From assembly GCA_002336975.1 (NCBI GenBank), contig DDFA01000103.1, positions 174 through 51,956 of the forward strand: a DNA stretch of 51,783 bases, given 5' to 3'. Below the pieces are notes generated by a model, which worked only from the letters and a program-made list of their open reading frames with translations, did not search any database and was not told the origin of the DNA. Origin of the DNA: Phyllobacteriaceae bacterium UBA1940 (GTDB lineage Bacteria; Pseudomonadota; Alphaproteobacteria; Rhizobiales; Rhizobiaceae). How positions within the stretch are numbered: the first letter of the stretch is position 1; every line of letters starts with the position of its first letter. Position numbers and translations under genes: made by a program. Below are positions 18,362 through 27,465 of the stretch, piece by piece.

Positions 18362-19816
18362 ATGTATCTGGGGCTCGACCTCGGCACGTCAGGCGTCAAG
18401 GCGTTGCTGATCAACGACGCGCAGAATGTGGTCGGCCAGGCGACCGGCCAGCTTGTCATCTCGCGTCCTCATCCCGGCTGGTCGGAGCAGGACCCCGCAA
18501 GCTGGATCGACGCCGCCGAGGCGGCGGTGCTGTCGCTGAAGGCGAGCCATGCGAAGGAACTCGGCGCTGTCAAAGGCATCGGCCTGTCCGGCCAGATGCA
18601 CGGCGCGACCCTGCTTGGCCCAGGCGACGAGGTGCTGCGGCCATGCATCCTGTGGAACGACACGCGCAGTTTCAGGGAGGCCGCCGAACTTGATGCGGAT
18701 CCGCGGTTCCGGGCCATTTCCGGCAATATCGTCTTTCCCGGCTTCACCGCGCCAAAACTCGCCTGGGTGCGCAACAACGAGCCGCGCCTGTTCGAGGCGA
18801 CGCGAAAAGTGCTGCTGCCGAAGGACTATCTGCGGCTTTACCTGAGCGGCGATCACATTTCCGAGATGTCCGACTCGGCTGGCACGTCCTGGCTCGACAC
18901 CGGCAGGCGGGCCTGGTCGCGCGAACTGCTGGCGGCGACGCATCTCGACGAGCGCCATATGCCGGCGCTGGTGGAGGGGACCGAGCCCGGCGGCGTGCTG
19001 CGGGGCGCGGTCGCGGCGCGCTGGGGCATGGGCGGAAATGTGGTGGTCGCGGGCGGAGCGGGCGACAATGCCGCGTCGGCGGTCGGGATGGGCGTCGTCG
19101 TGGCGGGGGGCGCCTTCGTGTCGCTCGGCACGTCTGGCGTGCTGTTCGCCGCCAATGCGTCCTACCTGCCCAATCCCGACAGCGCGGTGCACGCGTTCTG
19201 TCACGCGCTGCCCGACACCTGGCACCAGATGGGAGTGATCCTGTCGGCGACGGATTCTCTCAACTGGCTGGCCGGGGTCACCGGCAAGGACGCCGCGTCG
19301 CTGACGGCCGGGCTCGGCGATGCGCCGACCGGTCCCGGCCAGGTCGTGTTCCTGCCCTACCTGTCGGGCGAGCGCACGCCGCACAATGACGCGTCGATTC
19401 GAGGCGTGTTTGCCGGGCTCGGCCATGAGGCAGGGGCCGCGCAACTTGCCCAGGGCGTTCTCGAAGGCGTCGCCTTTGCGCTGCGCGACAGTCTCGAGGC
19501 TTTGCGCGCCGCCGGAACGGAACTCGATCGCGTCACAGCGATCGGCGGCGGTTCGCGCTCGCGCTACTGGCTGAAGACGATCGCCAACGTCCTGGGCGTG
19601 GCGGTCGACATCCCGGCGGACGGCGAATTCGGCGCGGCCTTCGGGGCGGCGCGGCTTGGCCTGATCGCGGCGCAAGGCGCCGATCCGGTCGACGTGTGCA
19701 GGCCGCCCGCGACCGCCGCGACGATCGAGCCGGCCGCCGATCTCGCCTCGGCCTATGAGCAGGCCTATGGCCGCTACATTTCACTCTATCCGGCGCTGAA
19801 AAACGCCGGGTTCTGA
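18362..19816 (+). CDS. xylB: Xylulokinase
   Basis: A 484-residue FGGY-family sugar kinase that phosphorylates D-xylulose to xylulose 5-phosphate for the pentose phosphate pathway. Features are the N-terminal [13 protein letters not shown] phosphate motif, [11 protein letters not shown] with WNDTRS (xylulokinase-type sugar contact), [23 protein letters not shown] and [15 protein letters not shown]. The length matches the family (480-500). GGAGGAG precedes the ATG. It is directly followed, 20 bp on, by xylose isomerase, which settles the choice of xylulose over related FGGY substrates. Confidence 0.95.
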   Translation: MYLGLDLGTSGVKALLINDAQNVVGQATGQLVISRPHPGWSEQDPASWIDAAEAAVLSLKASHAKELGAVKGIGLSGQMHGATLLGPGDEVLRPCILWNDTRSFREAAELDADPRFRAISGNIVFPGFTAPKLAWVRNNEPRLFEATRKVLLPKDYLRLYLSGDHISEMSDSAGTSWLDTGRRAWSRELLAATHLDERHMPALVEGTEPGGVLRGAVAARWGMGGNVVVAGGAGDNAASAVGMGVVVAGGAFVSLGTSGVLFAANASYLPNPDSAVHAFCHALPDTWHQMGVILSATDSLNWLAGVTGKDAASLTAGLGDAPTGPGQVVFLPYLSGERTPHNDASIRGVFAGLGHEAGAAQLAQGVLEGVAFALRDSLEALRAAGTELDRVTAIGGGSRSRYWLKTIANVLGVAVDIPADGEFGAAFGAARLGLIAAQGADPVDVCRPPATAATIEPAADLASAYEQAYGRYISLYPALKNAGF

Positions 19817-19836
19817 ATTTGAGGGAGTTGTTCAAC

Positions 19837-21147
19837 ATGACCACCGGATTTTTCGGCGACATCAGGCCGATCCAGTATGAAGGGCCGGATTCGACCAATC
19901 CGCTCGCCTACCGTTTCTACAACAAGGATGAGGTGGTGGCCGGCAAGCGCATGGAGGATCATCTGCGCTTCGCCGTCGCCTACTGGCACTCGTTCGCCTG
20001 GCCGGGCGGCGATCCGTTCGGCGGCCAGACGTTCGAGCGGCCGTGGTTCGGCGAGACGATGGAGGACGCGAGGCTGAAGGCCGACGTTGCGTTCGAGATG
20101 TTCACGCTGCTGGGCGTGCCCTATTATTGCTTCCACGACGCCGACGTGCGGCCCGAGGGCGCGACGTTCGCCGACAGCCTCGACCGGTTCGAACAGATCG
20201 TCGACATTTTCGCGCAGAAGCAGAAACAGACCGGCGTGAAGCTGCTGTGGGGCACGGCGAACCTGTTCTCCAACCGCCGCTTCATGGCCGGCGCCGCCAC
20301 CAATCCGGACCCCGACGTGTTCGCCTATGCGGCGGCGACGGTGAAAGCCTGCATCGACGCGACCAAGCGGTTGAAAGGCGAGAACTATGTTCTGTGGGGC
20401 GGCCGCGAGGGTTATGAGACGCTGCTCAACACCGACCTGAAACGCGAGCGCGAGCAGGCCGGCCGGTTCCTGTCGATGGTCGTCGACTACAAGCACCACA
20501 TCGGCTTCAAGGGCGCGATCCTGATCGAGCCGAAGCCGCAGGAGCCGACCAAGCACCAGTACGATTACGACGTGGCGACCGTCTACGGATTCCTCAAGGA
20601 TTTCGGCCTCGAAAAAGAGGTGAAGGTCAATATCGAGCAGGGCCACGCGATCCTGGCCGGCCATTCCTTCGAACATGAACTGGCGATGGCCAACGCGCTC
20701 GGCATTTTCGGTTCGATCGACATGAACCGCAACGACTACCAGTCGGGCTGGGACACCGACCAGTTCCCCAACAATGTGCCTGAAATGGCGCTGGCCTATT
20801 ACGAGGTGCTGCGCGGCGGCGGCTTCAAGAGCGGCGGCACCAATTTCGACGCCAAGCTGCGGCGGCAGTCGCTCGACCCGCAGGACCTGCTGGTCGCCCA
20901 TGTCGGCGGTATGGATTGCTGCGCGCGCGGGCTGAAGGCTGCGGCGCGGATGATCGAGGACAAGGCGCTGTCGGGGCCGCTGGAGGAACGCTATGCCGGG
21001 TGGAAGAGCGCCGAGGCCAAGGCGATGCTGGCGGGCAAGCGCACATTGGAAGAGGTTTCCGAGCGGGTGATCCGGAAAAAGATCGAACCGCAGCCGAAGT
21101 CGGGCCGTCAGGAATGGCTGGAGAATGTCGTCAACCGGTATGTGTGA
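19837..21147 (+). CDS. xylA: Xylose isomerase
   Basis: A 436-residue metal-dependent isomerase interconverting D-xylose and D-xylulose in the cytoplasm. It is the long class II type (about 435-440 residues). Diagnostic segments are [30 protein letters not shown] (active-site His and Asp), [14 protein letters not shown], the signature [16 protein letters not shown], and [15 protein letters not shown] with metal-ligand residues. The start at 19837 is set by GAGGGAG at 19821-19827; an in-frame upstream TTG would add six residues. Gene order xylB-xylA with a 20-bp gap indicates one operon. Confidence 0.96.
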   Translation: MTTGFFGDIRPIQYEGPDSTNPLAYRFYNKDEVVAGKRMEDHLRFAVAYWHSFAWPGGDPFGGQTFERPWFGETMEDARLKADVAFEMFTLLGVPYYCFHDADVRPEGATFADSLDRFEQIVDIFAQKQKQTGVKLLWGTANLFSNRRFMAGAATNPDPDVFAYAAATVKACIDATKRLKGENYVLWGGREGYETLLNTDLKREREQAGRFLSMVVDYKHHIGFKGAILIEPKPQEPTKHQYDYDVATVYGFLKDFGLEKEVKVNIEQGHAILAGHSFEHELAMANALGIFGSIDMNRNDYQSGWDTDQFPNNVPEMALAYYEVLRGGGFKSGGTNFDAKLRRQSLDPQDLLVAHVGGMDCCARGLKAAARMIEDKALSGPLEERYAGWKSAEAKAMLAGKRTLEEVSERVIRKKIEPQPKSGRQEWLENVVNRYV

Positions 21148-21191
21148 AACGGTCCAGCGATCTGCCGGTTGCGCCTTGACCGGCTGACCTG

Positions 21192-21207
21192 AACTACCAT
21201 ACAAGTT
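21192..21207. promoter_or_regulatory. Weak inverted repeat upstream of uxuA, possible GntR-type site
   Basis: AACTACCATACAAGTT has AACT/AGTT arms with an AT centre, 19 bp before the uxuA start in a 79-bp gap. A GntR/UxuR-like operator is conceivable, but the match is loose and no GntR regulator is in the window. Confidence 0.2.
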
Positions 21208-21226
21208 TGCCGCAGCGGAGGATCGC

Positions 21227-22438
21227 ATGCGGCAGACGTGGCGTTGGTTTGGGCCGAAGGACATTGTGACGGTCGAGGATGCGCGCCAGGCAGGCGTCGA
21301 GGGCATCGTCACCGCGCTGCACCACATCCCGACCGGCGACATCTGGACGCCCGAGGAAATCGAAAAGCGGCAGCGCGAGGTCGCCTTCCTGGCCGACGGG
21401 TCGATCAGCGGCCTGAAATGGGAGGTGGTCGAGAGCCTGCCGGTGTCCGAGGCGATCAAGACCCAGAGCAGCGACTGGAAGCTGCATGTCCAGCACTACA
21501 AGCGCGGCCTGAAAAACCTCGCCGACGCCGGCATCGAGGTCGTTTGCTACAATTTCATGCCGGTGCTGGACTGGACCCGAACCGACCTGGCCTGGCGGGT
21601 GCGCCATGGCGGCCGGGCGATGCGGTTCGACCTGGCCGACTTCGCCGCTTTCGACATCCATCTTCTCAAACGCAAGGGCGCGGCGGAGAGTTTTTCGGCC
21701 GAAATCGTCGGCGAGGCGGCAAAACGCTTCGCGACGATGAGCGAGGGACGCAAGACGCGACTGGCGTCGAACGTCACCGCGGGCCTGCCGGGCGCGGTCG
21801 AAAGCTGGTCGCTGCCGGACCTGTCGGCGCATCTTGCGACCTATGACGATATTTCGCCCGAGGTGCTGCGGGCGCACCTGATCGATTTCCTCGCCGAGGT
21901 CGCGCCGGTCGCCCAGGAGCTTGGGCTGAGGTTGTGCTGTCACCCCGACGATCCGCCATTTCCGCTGCTCGGGCTGCCGCGCGTCATGTCGACGCTCGCC
22001 GATTATCGCACCGTGCTGGACGCGGTCGACACGCCGGCCAGCGGCGTCACCTTCTGCACCGGTTCGCTCGGCGCGCGACCGGACAATGACTGCGTGGCGA
22101 TGGCGCGCAACCTCGCCGACCGCATCCACTTCGCGCATCTGCGCAATGTGCGCCGCGACACGGACACCACGCCGTGCTCGTTTTTCGAGGACGAGCATCT
22201 CGGCGGCCAGACCGACATGGTCGCGGTGGTCGCCGAACTGCTGGCGGAAGAGAAACGCCGCCGCGCCGCCGGCCGCAGGGACGCCGAGATCCCGATGCGG
22301 CCCGACCACGGGCAGGACATTCTCGACGATCTGAAACGCGGCGCGCAGCCGGGCTATCCGGCGATCGGCCGGCTGAAGGGCCTGGCGGAACTGCGCGGCG
22401 TGATGGCGGCGCTGCGGCATCCGGCGGCGGGTGTGTGA
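21227..22438 (+). CDS. uxuA: Mannonate dehydratase
   Basis: 403 residues. UxuA dehydrates D-mannonate to 2-keto-3-deoxygluconate in hexuronate (glucuronate) catabolism. Family segments are MRQTWRWFGPKDIVTVEDARQ at the start, ALHHIPTGDIWT, LCCHPDDPPFPLLGLPRVMS with metal-ligand His/Cys residues, HLRNVRRD, and MRPDHGQDILDD near the end. The length is as expected. GCGGAGGA precedes the ATG at good spacing. It lies 79 bp after xylA on the same strand and before a UxuB-like dehydrogenase, forming a combined pentose/hexuronate gene set. Confidence 0.95.
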   Translation: MRQTWRWFGPKDIVTVEDARQAGVEGIVTALHHIPTGDIWTPEEIEKRQREVAFLADGSISGLKWEVVESLPVSEAIKTQSSDWKLHVQHYKRGLKNLADAGIEVVCYNFMPVLDWTRTDLAWRVRHGGRAMRFDLADFAAFDIHLLKRKGAAESFSAEIVGEAAKRFATMSEGRKTRLASNVTAGLPGAVESWSLPDLSAHLATYDDISPEVLRAHLIDFLAEVAPVAQELGLRLCCHPDDPPFPLLGLPRVMSTLADYRTVLDAVDTPASGVTFCTGSLGARPDNDCVAMARNLADRIHFAHLRNVRRDTDTTPCSFFEDEHLGGQTDMVAVVAELLAEEKRRRAAGRRDAEIPMRPDHGQDILDDLKRGAQPGYPAIGRLKGLAELRGVMAALRHPAAGV

Positions 22439-22460
22439 TTTTGCTGGTGTTGTTTTCAAT

Positions 22461-22508
22461 CTCAGCCGACCCCCCTCTGGCCGGCAGGCCAGAGGGGGGG
22501 CGGCTGAG
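22461..22508. repeat. 48-nt near-perfect palindromic hairpin (GGCCAGAGGGGGG family)
   Basis: Two 22-nt arms (22461-22482 and 22487-22508) match at 21 of 22 positions around a GGCA loop. The core ACCCCCCTCTGGCC / GGCCAGAGGGGGG is shared with the larger elements at 43914-44066 and 45361-45478. It lies between uxuA and uxuB, ending 21 bp before the uxuB start. Confidence 0.85.
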
Positions 22509-22529
22509 GCAAGCTCTCGGATCTCGCCA

Positions 22530-24005
22530 ATGACCCGCCTGTCGTCTTCCTCCCGCCTGCCTGCCTCGATCGCCCGCCCGGCCTATGATCGCGACAGGCC
22601 GGGGTCCGGCATCGTGCATCTGGGCGCGGGCGCGTTCCACAAGGCGCATCAGGCGGTTGCGACCGACGATGCGCTGGCGGCGTCGGGCGGCGACTGGATG
22701 ATCACCGGCGTGTCGCTGCGGTCGGGCGATGTCGCCGCGCAGATGAACCCGCAGGACGGGCTCTACACGCTGCTGGTGCGCGGGGCCGATGGCGTTGCGC
22801 CGCGTGTCATCGGCTCGATCCGCAAGGTGCTGGTGGCGCCACGCGAACCCGATGCGGTGATGGCGGCGCTGACGGCGCCGGAGACCAGGATCGTCAGCCT
22901 GACGATCACCGAAAAGGGCTATGGGGTCGATCCGAAAACCGGCGGCCTCGATCCGGCGCATGGTTCGATCGCGCCCGACCTCGCCAGTCCCTGCGCGCCG
23001 AGCGGCGCGGTCGGCTACATCGTCGAGGCGCTGCGTCTGCGCCGCGACAGGGGGCTGGCGCCGTTCACGGTCCTGAGCTGCGACAACCTTCCGGACAATG
23101 GCCGGGTGCTGCAGCGTCTGGTCACCGGGTTCGCCGGCAGGCTCGACCCGGCGCTTGCCGCCTTTATCAGCGATCAGGTTGCGTTCCCCTCGACCATGGT
23201 CGATCGGATCACGCCGGCGTCGACGCCCGAAACCTATGCGGAAGCGGCGCGGCTGACAGGCTATGAAGATCTGGCGGCGGTCGAAACCGAGCCGTTCACG
23301 CAATGGGTGGTCGAGGACCGTTTCGTCGCCGGGCGGCCGGACTGGGAGGCGGGCGGCGTCATCTTCGCCGCCGATGTCGCGCCCTACGAGAAGATGAAGC
23401 TCAGAATGCTCAACGGCGCGCATTCGATGCTCGCCTATGCGGGCTTCATCGCCGGGCACAAATATGTGCGCGAGGCGATGGACGATCAGGCGCTGGCCAT
23501 TCTCGTGACGCGCCAAATGCGCTCGGCCGCCGCCACGCTTGGGCCTGTGCCGGGCGTCGACCTCGGTCGATACGCCGCCGATCTCGTGGTGCGGTTCGCC
23601 AATCCGGCGATCGCGCACCAGACCTACCAGATCGCCATGGACGGTACGCAAAAACTGCCGCAGCGTTTGATCGAACCGGCAATCGCGACGTTGCGAAACG
23701 GCGGATCGCCGGACGCCTATGGTTTCGCGGTCGCGGCATGGATGCGGTACTGCCTGGGCATGGATGATGCCGGCCGGACCTTTGCGCTGCGCGATCCGCG
23801 CGAGGCCGAAATCGCCGCGCTGCTCGACGGGGCAGGGCGCGACGCCGGCGCGATCGTCGACCGGCTGCTGGCGCTGCCGGGCCTGTTTCCCGAGGACCTG
23901 TCGGGGGCGCCGGCATGGCGCAAGGCGGTGAAAGCCGGGCTGGAAACGATGCTCGCCGACGGCATGCGCGCCGCGATCGATCGCGAGGCTGGCCGGGCCG
24001 GCTGA
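22530..24005 (+). CDS. uxuB: Mannitol dehydrogenase family protein, probable fructuronate reductase
   Basis: A 491-residue long-chain polyol dehydrogenase. The N-terminal nucleotide-binding GIVHLGAGAFHKAHQA is followed by the family's LTITEKGYGVD, SCDNLPDNGRVL and the catalytic KLRMLNGAHSMLAY segment with Lys, Asn and His. Members include mannitol, arabinitol, altronate and fructuronate (mannonate) dehydrogenases. Its position right after uxuA favours fructuronate reductase, making mannonate from fructuronate. The ATG at 22530 follows the hairpin repeat and has a weak ribosome site, so its translation may depend on the upstream structure. It ends directly against the convergent IclR gene. Confidence 0.85.
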   Translation: MTRLSSSSRLPASIARPAYDRDRPGSGIVHLGAGAFHKAHQAVATDDALAASGGDWMITGVSLRSGDVAAQMNPQDGLYTLLVRGADGVAPRVIGSIRKVLVAPREPDAVMAALTAPETRIVSLTITEKGYGVDPKTGGLDPAHGSIAPDLASPCAPSGAVGYIVEALRLRRDRGLAPFTVLSCDNLPDNGRVLQRLVTGFAGRLDPALAAFISDQVAFPSTMVDRITPASTPETYAEAARLTGYEDLAAVETEPFTQWVVEDRFVAGRPDWEAGGVIFAADVAPYEKMKLRMLNGAHSMLAYAGFIAGHKYVREAMDDQALAILVTRQMRSAAATLGPVPGVDLGRYAADLVVRFANPAIAHQTYQIAMDGTQKLPQRLIEPAIATLRNGGSPDAYGFAVAAWMRYCLGMDDAGRTFALRDPREAEIAALLDGAGRDAGAIVDRLLALPGLFPEDLSGAPAWRKAVKAGLETMLADGMRAAIDREAGRAG

Positions 24006-24791
24006 CTATTGCACGACAAAATAGTTCTCGATGTCGGTGGCGGCGGCGCGCAGCAAGGGCAGCATGTCGCGGGTCATCGCGTCAGCGGAATGGCGGCTTG
24101 CCTGCGTCGAGACATTGATCGCGGCGACGGTGTCGCCCAGGCGGTTGCGGACCGGCACTGCGATCGAACGCAGGCCAAGCTCCAGTTCCTCGTCGACCAG
24201 CGAATAGCCGTCGCGCCGGGCCTGGCGGATGGCGGCGGCGACCGCGGCCGGCGAGGCGATCGATCTTGGCGTCAGCGCGGTCGGGGCCGATTTTTCGGCA
24301 AAATCGTCGATCGCCCTGTCGTCCAGGCCCGCGGCGAGAACACGGCCCATCGAGGTGCACCAGGCGGGCAGGCGGGTCCCGACATGCAGCGCCACCGAGA
24401 GAATGCGGGTGGAGCCGACGCGGGCGACATAGACGACGTCAAGGCCCGACAGCACAGCGGCGGAACAGGATTCGTTGAGCGTTGCCGAGACCCGGCGCAT
24501 GTGCGGCTCGGCGAAGGTCCACAGCGAGGTTTCGCCGACCCATTGGCGCGCCAGCGTCAGCAGCTTCGGCGACAGGCGGAAGTTCCTGCCGTCCTGATCG
24601 GCAAAACCGGCGGCGACAAGCGTCAGCAGCAGGCGCCTTGCGCCGGCTCGTGTCAGGCAGGCTGCGTCGGCCATCTCGGTCAGCGTCATGCCGGCGGGAT
24701 GGGCGGCCAGGATTTCCAGCGCACCCAGCCCCTTGTGCAGCGACCCGACGAGATCGCCCTGCCGCTGCGTTGACTCGCCCGCGTTCATCAT
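24006..24791 (-). CDS. IclR family transcriptional regulator (PcaR-like by context)
   Basis: 261 residues with an N-terminal winged HTH (about residues 20-70, LEILAAHPAGMTLTEMADA, then TRAGARRLLLTL) and a C-terminal IclR effector domain (ARVGSTRILSVALHVGTRLPAWCTSMGRVLAAG; DEELELGLRSIAVPVRN). This subgroup includes PcaR/PobR/PcaU, which sense beta-ketoadipate-pathway intermediates. The gene is divergent from pcaI across a 64-bp gap packed with inverted repeats, which strongly suggests that it controls pcaIJF. It abuts uxuB tail to tail with no spacer. The PcaR assignment is from neighbourhood and family, not from a unique motif. Confidence 0.9.
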   Translation of the reverse strand: MMNAGESTQRQGDLVGSLHKGLGALEILAAHPAGMTLTEMADAACLTRAGARRLLLTLVAAGFADQDGRNFRLSPKLLTLARQWVGETSLWTFAEPHMRRVSATLNESCSAAVLSGLDVVYVARVGSTRILSVALHVGTRLPAWCTSMGRVLAAGLDDRAIDDFAEKSAPTALTPRSIASPAAVAAAIRQARRDGYSLVDEELELGLRSIAVPVRNRLGDTVAAINVSTQASRHSADAMTRDMLPLLRAAATDIENYFVVQ

Positions 24792-24792
24792 C

Positions 24793-24833
24793 TATTGCGT
24801 ATCGCATATAAAACATATGTTCGCAATACGAAC
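24793..24833. promoter_or_regulatory. IclR/PcaR-type operator region between the regulator and pcaI
   Basis: GTTCG-CAATA-CGAAC (24819-24833) is a perfect 5-bp inverted repeat with a 5-bp spacer. It closely resembles the 15-bp PcaR site of Pseudomonas putida as I remember it. TGCG-TAT-CGCA (24796-24806) lies next to it, and TATTGCG (24793-24799) pairs with CGCAATA (24822-24828) as a longer inverted repeat. The divergent promoters must overlap these sites. Confidence 0.6.
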
Positions 24834-24855
24834 TTTTGTCAGTCGGGGAGTTCCG

Positions 24856-25575
24856 ATGAACAAGATCGTCAAGAGTCTCGAGGAGGCGGTGTCCGTCGTT
24901 GGCGACGGCATGGCGGTGATGATCGGCGGATTTGGCGGCGCGGGTGCGCCGATCGAACTGATCCACGCGCTGGTCGACCGCTACAGGAAGACTGGCAGCC
25001 CGGGAAACCTCACCGTCATCAACAACAATGCCGGCAATGGCGATGTCGGCATCGCCGCGATGATCAATGCCGGCATGGTGACCAAGATGGTCTGCTCGTT
25101 TCCGCGCTCGTCGGACCCGAAAGCGTTCACCGACAAATATCTCGCCGGCGAGATCGCGCTTGAACTCGTGCCGCAGGGCACGCTGGCCGAACGCATCCGC
25201 GCCGGCGGCGCGGGTATTCCCGCCTTCTACACGCCGACCAGCTACGGCACGGTGGTTGCGGACGGAAAGCCGGTGGAGGAATTCGAAGGCCGCCACTATG
25301 TGCGCGAGCGCTGGCTCAAGGCCGACGTGGCGCTGATCAAGGCGGAACTGGCCGACCGGATGGGCAATCTCACCTATCGCAAGGCGGCGCGCAATTTCTC
25401 GCCGCTGATGGCGATGGCGGCGCAAACGACCGTGGTGCAGGCGAGCCGGGTCGTCGAGCCGGGCGGCATCGACCCGGAGCACGTGGCCACGCCGGGCATC
25501 TTCGTCAATGCGATCGTCGAAGTGGCCGATCCGAAGCAGGAAGAGGCGCTGCTGCGCGAGAGGGCCGTACAATGA
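24856..25575 (+). CDS. pcaI: 3-oxoadipate CoA-transferase subunit A
   Basis: A 239-residue alpha subunit of a class I CoA transferase. With PcaJ it moves CoA from succinyl-CoA to 3-oxoadipate, the penultimate step of protocatechuate/catechol breakdown. Seen are VMIGGFGGAGAPIELIHALV, INNNAGNGDVGIAAMI, the family's VPQGTLAERIRAGGAGIPAF, and LTYRKAARNFSPLMAMAA, all close to the Pseudomonas PcaI pattern as I recall it. GGGGAG (24845-24850) fixes the ATG at 24856 over a longer upstream frame. Its stop overlaps the pcaJ start by 4 bp. An acetoacetate CoA-transferase role serving the adjacent carnitine genes is an alternative. Confidence 0.9.
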   Translation: MNKIVKSLEEAVSVVGDGMAVMIGGFGGAGAPIELIHALVDRYRKTGSPGNLTVINNNAGNGDVGIAAMINAGMVTKMVCSFPRSSDPKAFTDKYLAGEIALELVPQGTLAERIRAGGAGIPAFYTPTSYGTVVADGKPVEEFEGRHYVRERWLKADVALIKAELADRMGNLTYRKAARNFSPLMAMAAQTTVVQASRVVEPGGIDPEHVATPGIFVNAIVEVADPKQEEALLRERAVQ

Positions 25576-26243
25576 CCACAGGACTCAGCAACGCCCAGAT
25601 CGCCTGGCGCGCGGCGCAGGACCTGCCAGACGGCGCCTACGTCAATCTCGGCATCGGCTTTCCAGAGATGATCGCCAAGTTCAAGCCGCGGGGCCGCGAG
25701 GTGATCTACCACACCGAGAACGGCATTCTCGGTTTTGGCGAAGCGCCGCCCAAAGGCGCGGAGGACTGGGACCTGATCAATGCCGGCAAGAAGGCGGTGA
25801 CGCTCAATCCCGGCGCGTCGTTCTTCCACCATGCCGACAGTTTCGCCATGGTGCGCGGCGGCCATCTCGACATCGCGGTGCTCGGCGCCTACGAGGTCGC
25901 CGAGACCGGCGACATCGCCAACTGGAGCACCGGGCCGGGTTCGGTGCCGGCGGTCGGCGGCGCGATGGACCTGGTGCATGGGGCAAAACAGATCTGGGTG
26001 GTCACCGATCACGTCACCAAGACCGGCCGGCCGAAACTGCTGAAGCAGTGTCGTTTGCCATTGACCGGCGTCGGCTGCGTGACCACCGTGTTCACCAGCC
26101 TGGCGGTGATCGACATCAAGGGCGGCCGGTTCGTGCTGCGCGAAAAACTGCCGCGCATGAGTTTGACCGAATTGCAGGCGTTGACCGAGGCCGAACTGGT
26201 CGTCAATGGCGACGTCAAGGATCTGATCGTTCCGGAGCTGTGA
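25572..26243 (+). CDS. pcaJ: 3-oxoadipate CoA-transferase subunit B
   Basis: A 223-residue beta subunit. The catalytic glutamate motif is visible as HTENGILGFG, where the Glu forms the CoA thioester intermediate, preceded by YVNLGIGFPEMIAKF. GGHLDIAVLGAYEV and TGVGCVTTVFTSLAVID are further family segments. The gene begins in the pcaI stop codon and ends 1 bp before the thiolase gene begins, so the three are one translational unit. The partner ratio and order are standard for class I CoA transferases. Confidence 0.92.
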   Translation: MTTGLSNAQIAWRAAQDLPDGAYVNLGIGFPEMIAKFKPRGREVIYHTENGILGFGEAPPKGAEDWDLINAGKKAVTLNPGASFFHHADSFAMVRGGHLDIAVLGAYEVAETGDIANWSTGPGSVPAVGGAMDLVHGAKQIWVVTDHVTKTGRPKLLKQCRLPLTGVGCVTTVFTSLAVIDIKGGRFVLREKLPRMSLTELQALTEAELVVNGDVKDLIVPEL

Positions 26244-26244
26244 C

Positions 26245-27453
26245 ATGACCGACGCCTTCATCTGCGACTACATCCGCACCCCGATCGGCCGTTTCGGCGG
26301 CTCGCTGTCGTCGGTGCGCACCGACGATCTCGGCGCTGCGCCGTTGCGCGCCCTTGTCGGGCGCAACTCCGGCGTCGACTGGGAAGCGGTTGAAGAGGTG
26401 ATCTATGGCTGCGCCAACCAGGCGGGCGAGGACAACCGCAACGTCGCCCGCATGGCCGCGTTGCTGGCGGGCCTGCCGGTCGCGGTCGCCGGCTCGACCG
26501 TCAACCGGCTTTGCGGCTCCGGCATGGACGCGATCGGCATCGCGGCGCGCGCGATCAAGGCGGGCGAGGCTGAACTGATGATCGCCGGCGGCGTCGAAAG
26601 CATGAGCCGCGCGCCCTTCGTCATGCCCAAGGCCGGCGAAGCTTTTTCGCGCAATGCCGAGATCTACGACACCACGATCGGCTGGCGTTTCGTCAATCCG
26701 GTGATGAAGAAGCAATACGGCGTCGATTCGATGCCCGAGACCGGCGAGAACGTCGCGGAGGAATTCGGCGTGACGCGCGCAGACCAGGACGCGTTCGCGG
26801 TGCGCAGCCAGGACAAGGCGGTGGCGGCGCAAGCCAATGGCCGTCTCGCCAGGGAGATCGTCCCGATGACGATCCCGCAGCGCAAGGGCGATCCGGTCGT
26901 CGTGTCGAAGGACGAGCATCCGCGCGCCGGCACGACGGTCGAATCGCTGGCGCGGCTGCCGACGCCGTTCCGGAAAGAGGGCGGCACGGTTACGGCCGGC
27001 AATGCATCCGGCGTCAATGACGGCGCAGCCGCGCTGATCGTGGCGTCGGCGGCCGCGGCGCGCAAGCACGGCCTGACCCCGATCGCGCGCGTGCTGGGTG
27101 TCGCGACCGCCGGCGTTGCGCCGCGCATCATGGGCATCGGCCCGGCGCCGGCGACGCAGAAACTGTGCGCAAGGCTTGGCGTCAAGGTTTCCGATTTCGA
27201 CGTGATCGAACTCAACGAGGCGTTCGCCTCGCAAGGCATCGCGGTGCTGCGCCAGCTGGGAATTGCCGAGGACGCGGCCCATGTGAACCCCAATGGCGGC
27301 GCGATCGCGCTCGGCCACCCGCTCGGCATGTCGGGCGCGCGCATCGCCGGAACCGCGGCGCTGGAACTGAAGGAGCGCGGCGGAAAGCTGGCGCTGGCGA
27401 CGATGTGCATCGGGGTCGGCCAGGGCATCGCGATTGCGCTGGAACGGGTCTAA
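26245..27453 (+). CDS. pcaF: 3-oxoadipyl-CoA thiolase
   Basis: A 402-residue thiolase that cleaves 3-oxoadipyl-CoA to succinyl-CoA and acetyl-CoA. The nucleophilic Cys lies in VNRLCGSGMDAIG, the activating His in NPNGGAIALGHPLGMSGAR, and the second catalytic Cys in ATMCIGVGQG. Length and the IALERV end fit PcaF. It follows pcaJ with one base between. It could also thiolyse acetoacetyl-CoA made by the carnitine genes downstream; PcaF-type enzymes are usually selective for 3-oxoadipyl-CoA, so that is only a possibility. It is convergent with the GlxA regulator, 12 bp away. Confidence 0.92.
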   Translation: MTDAFICDYIRTPIGRFGGSLSSVRTDDLGAAPLRALVGRNSGVDWEAVEEVIYGCANQAGEDNRNVARMAALLAGLPVAVAGSTVNRLCGSGMDAIGIAARAIKAGEAELMIAGGVESMSRAPFVMPKAGEAFSRNAEIYDTTIGWRFVNPVMKKQYGVDSMPETGENVAEEFGVTRADQDAFAVRSQDKAVAAQANGRLAREIVPMTIPQRKGDPVVVSKDEHPRAGTTVESLARLPTPFRKEGGTVTAGNASGVNDGAAALIVASAAAARKHGLTPIARVLGVATAGVAPRIMGIGPAPATQKLCARLGVKVSDFDVIELNEAFASQGIAVLRQLGIAEDAAHVNPNGGAIALGHPLGMSGARIAGTAALELKERGGKLALATMCIGVGQGIAIALERV

Positions 27454-27465
27454 CCATCAGGCGGT

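Noticed and set aside
24688..24855. Upstream extension of pcaI
   Set aside because: It would overlap the IclR gene and its operators; the GGGGAG-ATG at 24845-24858 is a clear start.
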